This document shows positions 6,267 through 10,762 of a DNA stretch of 10,762 nt, piece after piece. This stretch comes from Hyphomicrobiales bacterium (GTDB taxonomy: Bacteria; Pseudomonadota; Alphaproteobacteria; Rhizobiales; Xanthobacteraceae). Numbering within the stretch: the stretch's first letter is position 1; every line of letters starts with the position of its first letter. Location: NCBI GenBank assembly GCA_017304505.1, contig JAFKKQ010000320.1, positions 1-10,762 of the forward strand, in the 5' to 3' direction. Position numbers and translations under genes: made by a program. The notes below the pieces were generated by a model. That model had not been told where the DNA came from. It was given only the letters and a program-made list of their open reading frames with translations, and made no database searches.

Positions 6267-6297
6267 GGCTGGGTCAGGCCCGAGACCTGACCCAGCC
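6267..6297. repeat. Perfect 12-bp inverted repeat in the tRNA/stress-gene divergent region
   Basis: GGCTGGGTCAGG (6267-6278), a 7-base loop, then CCTGACCCAGCC (6286-6297). It has no T-run, so it is not a standard terminator in either direction, and it sits between divergent genes. It could be a protein-binding site or a repeat family member. Apart from the two hairpins and the promoter at 6421-6445, the gap 6128-6541 shows no gene. Confidence 0.6.
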
Positions 6298-6420
6298 AAC
6301 GGAACAAATCTGGAACCGGGGCCGTGCCGCGCTCTGGAGATGCCGCCGCCCCCGCACCGAACGCGACAGTATCGCGCATCAAAGATGGCGACGACTTTTG
6401 CCCTTCACCGCTGTTCCAAA

Positions 6421-6445
6421 GGAACAACACAAGGCACGTGCCGTT
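6421..6445 (+). promoter_or_regulatory. Sigma-EcfG general stress promoter (GGAAC-N16-CGTT)
   Basis: GGAAC at 6421-6425, 16 bases, CGTT at 6442-6445, an exact consensus match about 97 bases before the DUF892 start and in the right direction. The -35 is half of the palindrome TGTTCCAAAGGAACA (6412-6426). The spacer and -10 edge contain GGCACGTGCC (6433-6442). The palindrome layout is like that of the promoter at 2351. Confidence 0.82.
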
Positions 6446-6541
6446 GCCCATCCACGTGACGACAACACGCCGGCGATCGCGGTCGCCGCCATCGAAACCA
6501 CAACCGTCCAACAATCACAGACAACCGGAACGGAGTTCCCC

Positions 6542-7051
6542 ATGCACAAGGAGTCGAAGAAGCTGGACGTGTTATTCCACGACACCCTCAAGGACATCTA
6601 TTACGCGGAGAAGAAAATTCTGGCGGCCCTGCCGAAGATGGCCAAGGCCACCCATACCGACGAACTCCGCGCCGCGTTCGAGAAGCATGAAACCCAGACC
6701 GAACGCCATGTCGCGCGGCTCGAAGAGGTGTTCGAGATGATCGAGGCAAAGCCGGTCGGCAAGAAGTGCGCGGCGATCGAGGGGATCATCGAGGAAGGCC
6801 AGGAGATCATGAAAGAGTACAAGGGCTCCCCTGCCCTTGATGCCGGCCTGCTCGCCGCCGCGCAATCGGTCGAGCATTACGAGATCTCACGCTACGGCAC
6901 GCTTCGCACCTGGGCCGAGGAGCTTGGCCTCGACGATGCCGCCGGGCTGCTGAGGGAAACTCTCGACGAAGAAAAAGAAACCGACGAAGCGCTGACCGAC
7001 CTTGCCGAAACGCTGGTGAATCAGGAGGCGCAGGAACAAGCCGCGGCTTGA
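6542..7051 (+). CDS. DUF892/YciF-type ferritin-like stress protein
   Basis: 169 residues. The ATG at 6542 has GGAG six bases upstream; the 48 extra in-frame codons upstream run through the promoter and were discarded. The family pattern is complete: LFHDTLKDIYYAEKKILAALPKMA (11-34), the helix with FEKHETQTERHVARLEEVFE (47-66), PVGKKCAAIEGIIEEG, VEHYEISRYGTLRTWAEELG (110-129) and LLRETLDEEKETDEAL. The glutamate and histidine positions E23, E50, H56, E111, H112 and E143 are spaced as in a ferritin-like four-helix bundle with a possible di-metal site. Relatives of YciF are cytoplasmic stress proteins with an unsettled biochemical role. The sigma-EcfG promoter 97 bases upstream fits stress induction. 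It is a single-gene unit that converges on another sigma-EcfG-type gene, with a likely terminator at 7068-7117. Confidence 0.92.
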   Translation: MHKESKKLDVLFHDTLKDIYYAEKKILAALPKMAKATHTDELRAAFEKHETQTERHVARLEEVFEMIEAKPVGKKCAAIEGIIEEGQEIMKEYKGSPALDAGLLAAAQSVEHYEISRYGTLRTWAEELGLDDAAGLLRETLDEEKETDEALTDLAETLVNQEAQEQAAA

Positions 7052-7067
7052 CGCGATGTCGAACCGG

Positions 7068-7117
7068 CACCTCGCCGCTGCATGCCGCGACGGCGGCGGG
7101 GTGTTGCATTCTTATTT
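7068..7117 (+). terminator. Likely intrinsic terminator after the DUF892 gene
   Basis: The 11-bp stem CACCTCGCCGC/GCGGCGGGGTG (7068-7078 and 7093-7103, one T-G pair) with a 14-base loop is followed by the T-rich TTGCATTCTTATTT. It starts 16 bases after the stop. The T-rich part overlaps the last codons of the convergent gene. Confidence 0.6.
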
Positions 7118-7453
7118 CGGCTGAAGGTTGGGGTCGCCCCCAGGTGCGCCTGGCGGCGGAATCACCGGCGTTTTGCCCCCGCCCGGAGCCGGCGCCTTGA
7201 TGTCCGGATCGATGTCCGGTGGACAGATCACGCCGTCGCTGCGGGCCAGCTTGTCGCTGAGATTGCCGCCCGATCCGGTCGTGGCATCGGGCAGTTTCGG
7301 CGTTGGCGTGTCGGGTGAATGAAGGTGCGTGTCTGCGCCCGGCGCGCAGGCCGGATCGCGGGCTCCTGCGTTGCCGGTTTGCGCAGCGGCAGGCGTCACT
7401 CCCGCCAACATCAGAGAGATCGCGGCCGCGCCGATCGTTCTTGTCCCCGTCAT
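7112..7453 (-). CDS. Small secreted proline/glycine-rich hypothetical protein
   Basis: 113 residues. The ATG at 7453 has GGAGG five bases upstream and starts a signal peptide (MTGTRTIGAAAISLMLAGVTPAAA, cleavage after residue 24). The frame is open further upstream to 7618, but that stretch covers the promoter. The mature part is short and probably disordered: ACAPGADTHLHSPDTPTP, then GGNLSDKLARSDGVICPPDIDP, and a proline-rich tail with PVIPPPGAPGGDPN. Cysteines 36 and 77 could pair. I recall proteins with the NLSDKL...GVICPP...PVIPPPG...GGDP layout as conserved hypotheticals in Bradyrhizobium and relatives; no function is known to me. A sigma-EcfG promoter lies 132 bases upstream, so it is probably a periplasmic stress protein. 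Confidence 0.78.
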   Translation of the reverse strand: MTGTRTIGAAAISLMLAGVTPAAAQTGNAGARDPACAPGADTHLHSPDTPTPKLPDATTGSGGNLSDKLARSDGVICPPDIDPDIKAPAPGGGKTPVIPPPGAPGGDPNLQPK

Positions 7454-7584
7454 TGTGGCCTCCGGGCTCGCTCCTTGGCGTGCATTTCGTTCGGGTCGAA
7501 CCGCAACTCCGCCCATTCCCACGCAAGCGGGGACGAGCGGACGTCGCGCGCCATTCCATACGAATGGAGCGTGCTTCAGAGGGA

Positions 7585-7610
7585 AACGCGGGGGCGATGC
7601 GACAGGTTCC
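7585..7610 (-). promoter_or_regulatory. Sigma-EcfG general stress promoter (GGAAC-N17-CGTT)
   Basis: On the minus strand: GGAAC (7610-7606), 17 bases, CGTT (7588-7585). This is an exact match that points to the secreted-protein gene, whose ATG is 131 bases further on. It lies just past the end of the methyltransferase gene. Unlike the other two such promoters here, it has no GTTCC half in front of the -35. Confidence 0.75.
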
Positions 7611-7632
7611 GCGCGCATTCAGATCGGCGGCT

Positions 7633-7664
7633 GTTGAGACCGGTGCTTGTTAAGACCGGTGCTT
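7633..7664 (-). repeat. 16-bp tandem duplication spanning the methyltransferase stop codon
   Basis: Read on the minus strand, AAGCACCGGTCTTAAC is followed directly by AAGCACCGGTCTCAAC, 15 of 16 bases identical. The one difference (T or C) decides whether the codon after Ser is TAA (the stop in use) or CAA. A gene with only the second copy would run on for five residues (QQPPI) before TGA. Confidence 0.85.
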
Positions 7665-8303
7665 GGCGAAGCGGATCAGCGAGAAATGCCCAAGCGGCGG
7701 CATCGGGCGGCGTTCGATCAGCGACATGCCATCGCGCTCGGCCCAGTTCGCAAGCCGCGCCCAGGGAAACTCCGGGCTCCAGCCGAGCTTGCGCGCCACC
7801 GGGGAGAAACCCTGCTCGAACGCACGACGCAGGCCGCTTTCGGCGCCGAGGTGATTGACCAGGATGATCTCGCCGCCCGGTTTGAGCACGCGCACGAATT
7901 CATCGAGCGTCGCCTCGGGATCGGGCACCGCGGTGATGACGTATTGCGCGACGACAACGTCGAACGACGCATCGGGCACCGCGAGATGCTGGGCGTCCAT
8001 CACCGCCAGCGCCTCGACGTTGGTGAGTCCGTGCTCGGCAACACGCTCCTTCGCCCGCTGCAGCATCGGCGCGCAGATATCGACGCCCACCAGCCGGTTG
8101 TGGCGATTGTAGCTGAGCAGCGAGATGCCGGTGCCGACGCCGACCTCAAGGATGCGGCCACCGGCCGAACCGACGTGACTCTCCACGGCCTCGATCGCGG
8201 CCACGCGGCCACGCTCGAACACCGCGCCGAACACCAGGTCATAGACCGGCGCCCAGCGTGCGTAGGCCCTCTCGATCGTATTGCGGTCGAGCGCCGCCCC
8301 CAT
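7650..8303 (-). CDS. Class I SAM-dependent methyltransferase, probable phosphatidylethanolamine N-methyltransferase
   Basis: 217 residues from the ATG at 8303, chosen because GAGG lies six bases upstream; the in-frame GTG at 8327 has no ribosome site. The N-terminal signature is IERAYARWAPVYDLVFGAVFERGR. The SAM-binding loop ILEVGVGTG is at residues 51-59, the acidic loop is GVDIC (about 75), then VVVAQYVITAVPDP and VLKPGGEIILVNH. The body closely resembles the Rhodobacter-type phospholipid N-methyltransferases (PmtA/PmtX) of Bradyrhizobium, which turn phosphatidylethanolamine into methylated forms and phosphatidylcholine at the inner membrane. Other small-molecule methyltransferases are possible, so no symbol is given. 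It begins 36 bases after the mnmA stop on the same strand, so it is probably co-transcribed with mnmA. Its stop codon lies in a 16-bp tandem duplication. Confidence 0.85.
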   Translation of the reverse strand: MGAALDRNTIERAYARWAPVYDLVFGAVFERGRVAAIEAVESHVGSAGGRILEVGVGTGISLLSYNRHNRLVGVDICAPMLQRAKERVAEHGLTNVEALAVMDAQHLAVPDASFDVVVAQYVITAVPDPEATLDEFVRVLKPGGEIILVNHLGAESGLRRAFEQGFSPVARKLGWSPEFPWARLANWAERDGMSLIERRPMPPLGHFSLIRFAKHRS

Positions 8304-8339
8304 ACCGCCCCTCACACCTTTTGACACCGCGATGCCGTG

Positions 8340-9491
8340 TCAGGCGGCCCTCGCCGCTGCGACAGCCGCGCGTATGAAACCGCCGCCCAGCACGCGGGCC
8401 TGGCCCTGCGCGCTGTCGTAGAACACACACGCCTGACCCGGCGATACGCCGTCTTCGCCTTGGACCAGTTCGATCTCGTAGCCGCCCGCGCCCGCCGACA
8501 GGAACGCCGCCTGCGGCGCCCGGGTGGAGCGAACCTTGACGAACACTTCGAGGCGGCCGGCGTCGAGCACGCGATCGAGCATGCCGTCACCGATCCAGTT
8601 GACGTCGCGCAACGCGATGCGCCGCACCGTCAACGCCTCGCGCGGGCCGACCACGACACGCTGCGTTGCCGCATCGAGCGCCACCACGTAGAGCGGTGAC
8701 GCTCCCGCGATCTTGAGGCCGCGCCGCTGGCCCACCGTGAAATGGATGATGCCGTCGTGGCGCCCCAGCACCTTGCCGTCGAGATCGACGATATCGCCGG
8801 CGGTTGCGGCATCCGGCTTCAGCCGTTCGATCAGGTCGGTGTAACGGCCCGTCGGCACGAAGCAGATGTCCTGGCTGTCGTGCTTGTCGGCAACGGCGAG
8901 GCCGAACTGACGCGCCAGCGCCCGCGTCTGGGCCTTGCCCAGATCGCCGAGCGGAAAGCGCAGATGTTCAAGCTGCGCGCCGGTGGTGCCGAACAGGAAA
9001 TAGCTCTGGTCGCGCTCCTCTTCCTTCGCGCGATAGAGCGCACGGCTGCCGTCCGGCATCGCCCGCGAGGCGACGTAGTGGCCGGTCGCCAGCACCTCGG
9101 CGTTCAGCTCGCGCGCCGTGTCCAGCAGGTCCTTGAACTTGATCGCCATGTTGCAATCGACGCACGGCACCGGCGTCTCGCCCGCGACGTAACTCGCGGC
9201 GAAGCGATCGATCACCGCTTCCTTGAAGCGGTGCTCGTAATCGAGAACGTAATGCGGAATGCCGATCCTATCGGCCACCATGCGGGCATCGTGGATATCA
9301 TTCCCGGCGCAGCAGGCGCCCTTGCGATGGATCGCGGCGCCGTGATCGTAAAGCTGCAGCGTCACGCCCACCACGTCGTAGCCTTCGGCCTTGAGCAACG
9401 CGGCGGTCACCGAGGAATCGACGCCGCCGGACATGGCAACGACAACCCGGGTATCCTGCGGGCGTCCTTCAAGGTCCAAACTGTTAAGCAT
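8340..9491 (-). CDS. mnmA: tRNA-specific 2-thiouridylase MnmA
   Basis: 383 residues. It puts the sulfur on U34 of tRNA Lys, Glu and Gln using ATP and a sulfur carrier, in the cytoplasm. The PP-loop SGGVDSS is at residues 21-27. [13 protein letters not shown] (57-69) is typical of the alphaproteobacterial branch. The catalytic cysteines are Cys113 (in PVPCVDCN) and Cys210 (in SQDICFVP), matching Cys102 and Cys199 of the E. coli enzyme. The central tRNA-binding part has [12 protein letters not shown], and a beta-barrel domain ends the protein. The start MLNSLDL is conserved in relatives I recall, which supports 9491 even though the Shine-Dalgarno AAGGAG is 22 bases away with a hairpin between (see 9492-9522). 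It is followed by the methyltransferase gene and is divergent from fliK. Confidence 0.97.
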   Translation of the reverse strand: MLNSLDLEGRPQDTRVVVAMSGGVDSSVTAALLKAEGYDVVGVTLQLYDHGAAIHRKGACCAGNDIHDARMVADRIGIPHYVLDYEHRFKEAVIDRFAASYVAGETPVPCVDCNMAIKFKDLLDTARELNAEVLATGHYVASRAMPDGSRALYRAKEEERDQSYFLFGTTGAQLEHLRFPLGDLGKAQTRALARQFGLAVADKHDSQDICFVPTGRYTDLIERLKPDAATAGDIVDLDGKVLGRHDGIIHFTVGQRRGLKIAGASPLYVVALDAATQRVVVGPREALTVRRIALRDVNWIGDGMLDRVLDAGRLEVFVKVRSTRAPQAAFLSAGAGGYEIELVQGEDGVSPGQACVFYDSAQGQARVLGGGFIRAAVAAARAA

Positions 9492-9522
9492 TGCAGCCGC
9501 GGCTTTCGCCGCGCTCCTTCAT
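9492..9522 (-). promoter_or_regulatory. mnmA translation start region: Shine-Dalgarno, GAAA-loop hairpin and overlapping mini-ORF
   Basis: On the minus strand AAGGAG (9519-9514) is followed without a gap by CGCGGC-GAAA-GCCGCG (9513-9498), a 6-bp GC stem with a GNRA tetraloop, then GCTGCA and the ATG. Linear spacing is 22 bases, and folding cuts it to 6. A 12-codon mini-ORF begins at 9522 (its second and third codons are the Shine-Dalgarno) and stops at 9484, overlapping the mnmA start. Confidence 0.7.
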
Positions 9523-9547
9523 TCCCAGGCTCAGGGCTACGCTCATT

Positions 9548-9575
9548 ACTATAGGGACCCGCCGCCCCGACGCAA
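9548..9575 (-). promoter_or_regulatory. Probable mnmA promoter
   Basis: On the minus strand TTGCGT (9575-9570), a 16-base spacer, then TATAGT (9553-9548). The -10 is a five-of-six match; the -35 keeps only the TTG. A start near 9541 gives a leader of about 50 bases that carries the hairpin. Confidence 0.45.
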
Positions 9576-9596
9576 TGTAAGGACTGGGCGGGCCGG

Positions 9597-9614
9597 CCCG
9601 GCAATTGTTGCCGG
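9597..9614. promoter_or_regulatory. Candidate enhancer (FlbD/ftr-like palindrome) for fliK
   Basis: CCCGGCAATTGTTGCCGG contains a perfect 7-3-7 dyad (9598-9614). It lies about 110-127 bases upstream of the predicted sigma-54 start of fliK, the usual enhancer distance. The CGGC...GCCG layout resembles the ftr elements bound by FlbD in Caulobacter flagellar promoters as I recall them. It abuts a second palindrome, GGGCCGGCCC (9590-9599). Confidence 0.5.
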
Positions 9615-9657
9615 TGGAGCCCACGGCCCAGCCGCAAACCCACTCGGGTCCATATCC

Positions 9658-9670
9658 TAACAGGTTGAAT
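9658..9670 (-). promoter_or_regulatory. IHF-like site
   Basis: Read on the minus strand ATTCAACCTGTTA matches the IHF consensus WATCAANNNNTTR at all but one fixed position. It sits in an AT-rich patch between the enhancer candidate and the -24/-12 element, where IHF bends DNA in sigma-54 promoters. Confidence 0.4.
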
Positions 9671-9697
9671 ATACTCATCATTTCAAAAATCGCACGG

Positions 9698-9713
9698 TGG
9701 CCCGCCGATTGCA
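9698..9713 (+). promoter_or_regulatory. Sigma-54 (RpoN) promoter of fliK
   Basis: TGGCCCGCCGATTGCA matches the consensus TGGCACG-N4-TTGCA with one change. The essential GG (9699-9700) and GC (9711-9712) are exactly ten bases apart. Transcription should start near 9724. This makes the ATG at 9730 an unlikely start and favours 9790. Confidence 0.7.
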
Positions 9714-9789
9714 GTCCGTAAAAAGACCAATGCGGCCGACCGAGCGCGATCGGCTGTTTCCTTTGCCTGCCGTTGAAATGAGGTCTTCC

Positions 9790-10762
9790 GTGCCGCGCGT
9801 CGCGTCCGAACCGAACGCCATCCTGTCCCCCAATTCCCAGCCCAGCGCCCGAAACCGATCGGACGCCGGTGGCCGGAACTCCGCCGCGCCGTTCGCCAGC
9901 CTGCTGGATGGCGCGAATCCGCACGCCGACCGGCCGCACGCATCGTCCGACATCCCCTCGAAACGTCACGACCGGACCGGCCGCGACCGCAATGCGAATC
10001 CGGCTGGCTCGACCCAAAGTCATGCCAAAACCGGTCATGACAAGATCGGGGGAAGCGCTCGAACGAAAGACGGCGCTCACAGCCACAACACGAAGTCATC
10101 CGACCAGACACCCGCGACCGATGCCGGCGGCACCGGCCAAGCCGAACACGACGAGTCAACCGCACCGAAGACCGGAGAAAATCCGGCTGCGGCCGATGTG
10201 TCCGCTGCTGAAAACGCAGCGACGGCAGCGGACGCCCAAACCGCCGAAGCCACTCCCCAAGACGACGCGCAAGACGGCGCGGCCCCACCCGGCAACGATG
10301 CGGCAAAGAACGTCCTGCCCGTGGAGCTTACCGAGGCGGCCCAGACCGATACGCCCATCGAGGGCGATCAAGGGGCGAAACCCTCGGGGAAGCGCGGCAA
10401 AAATGCCAAAGCCACCGACGGAGCCGATCCATCCGCCGGCGACGGCAAAACGTCCAATCCGGCCGAGGCCGCTCCGATCCAGCCGGACGTTGTTTTCAGC
10501 AACGCGGCGCTGGCCGCAGCCTCCGACGCGACGCCGGAAACGGATGCGCTCGCGGCATTGCAATCCGCCGGCCGGCACGCTGCGTCGGCCAAATCCCCCC
10601 AACCGCAAAACAGCGGCGACACCGCGCCGGTCGACACGGCGCCTGACCAGCCGAAAGGCATCGCGCCCGCCGATCCCCAAGCGCTGGCCGCTGGGGCCGC
10701 GAACGACAAAGACGGTCAGGCACAAGCCAAAATCTCCGGGCCGGCCGAGGCCCGTCTTGCCG
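9790..10762 (+). CDS. fliK: Probable flagellar hook-length control protein FliK, 3' end outside the window
   Basis: 324 codons are visible and the frame is open at the right edge. The GTG at 9790 was chosen because GAGGT precedes it at six bases and it leaves room for the leader of the sigma-54 promoter. The ATGs at 9730 and 9778 are in frame but lack a ribosome site. The protein opens with a short conserved-looking part (NSAAPFASLLDGA) typical of alphaproteobacterial FliK. A long low-complexity region follows, rich in Ala, Asp, Pro, Gln, Lys and Thr and without Cys, of the kind that works as the extended ruler part. The diagnostic C-terminal hook-length domain lies beyond the window, so the call rests on the N-terminal style and the flagellar-type promoter. 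FliK is exported by the flagellar type III system and switches it from hook to filament export. Another Ala-rich exported protein is possible. Confidence 0.65.
   Translation, partial: MPRVASEPNAILSPNSQPSARNRSDAGGRNSAAPFASLLDGANPHADRPHASSDIPSKRHDRTGRDRNANPAGSTQSHAKTGHDKIGGSARTKDGAHSHNTKSSDQTPATDAGGTGQAEHDESTAPKTGENPAAADVSAAENAATAADAQTAEATPQDDAQDGAAPPGNDAAKNVLPVELTEAAQTDTPIEGDQGAKPSGKRGKNAKATDGADPSAGDGKTSNPAEAAPIQPDVVFSNAALAAASDATPETDALAALQSAGRHAASAKSPQPQNSGDTAPVDTAPDQPKGIAPADPQALAAGAANDKDGQAQAKISGPAEARLA

Noticed and set aside
6301..6326. GGAAC-N17-CGTG resembling a sigma-EcfG promoter
   Set aside because: The -10 has one mismatch, and an exact copy lies 120 bases closer to the same gene.
8742..9554. 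270-codon open frame on the plus strand
   Set aside because: It is antisense to mnmA, whose motifs are unmistakable; high GC content keeps the opposite strand open.
9875..9893. GGAAC followed by CGTT inside fliK
   Set aside because: The spacer is only 10 bases, too short for sigma-EcfG, and it lies within the coding sequence.
9683..10725. Several minus-strand open frames (up to 207 codons) opposite fliK
   Set aside because: Arg/Ser/Gly-rich translations are mirror images of an Ala/Asp/Pro-rich repetitive gene, and none has a ribosome site.

Overview
The window is GC-rich, ordinary chromosomal DNA from an alphaproteobacterium, most likely Hyphomicrobiales and close to Bradyrhizobium, Rhodopseudomonas or Afipia. 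The reasons are orphan TctC-type binding proteins, a Rhizobiales-style MnmA N-terminus, general-stress (sigma-EcfG) promoters of the form GGAAC-N16/17-CGTT, and short intergenic palindromes of the kind scattered through these genomes. No mobile element, phage, CRISPR array or defence system was found.

Layout. 1-1110 (+): 3' part of an amidohydrolase-family-2 (ACMSD-like) protein. It converges across a REP-like inverted pair (1143-1250) on a TctC-family periplasmic binding protein (1286-2272, -). 2419-3035 (+): two overlapping small genes, the second exported, behind a perfect sigma-EcfG promoter. 3171-4178 (-): a second TctC protein, divergent from a LysR regulator (4388-5323, +). The promoters between them overlap at their -35 boxes, and a palindromic T-N11-A operator sits at about -65 of the tctC promoter. 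5348-5746 (-): VanZ-like membrane protein. 6051-6127 (-): tRNA-Met(CAT). 6542-7051 (+): DUF892/YciF-type ferritin-like stress protein, and 7112-7453 (-): a small secreted proline/glycine-rich protein. These two converge, and each has its own sigma-EcfG promoter. 7650-8303 (-): class I SAM methyltransferase of phospholipid N-methyltransferase type, downstream of mnmA (8340-9491, -). 9790-10762 (+): N-terminal part of a protein that looks like the flagellar hook-length control protein FliK, divergent from mnmA and cut by the window edge.

How the parts work together. The left half is a catabolic and solute-sensing neighbourhood (amidohydrolase, two orphan solute receptors, a LysR activator). The middle holds three transcription units with sigma-EcfG promoters, so part of this window is probably switched on together under general stress. 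The right edge joins tRNA thiolation (mnmA) to flagellar assembly. The fliK upstream region reads as a complete sigma-54 promoter: palindromic enhancer, IHF-like site, then a -24/-12 element.

The most interesting signals are regulatory rather than new enzymes: the three sigma-EcfG promoters, two of them embedded in GTTCC-N3-GGAAC palindromes; the sigma-54 module of fliK; a GAAA-loop hairpin between the Shine-Dalgarno sequence and the AUG of mnmA; and a 12-bp tandem repeat that multiplies the start codon of the second tctC gene. I did not find convincing evidence for an entirely undescribed system.
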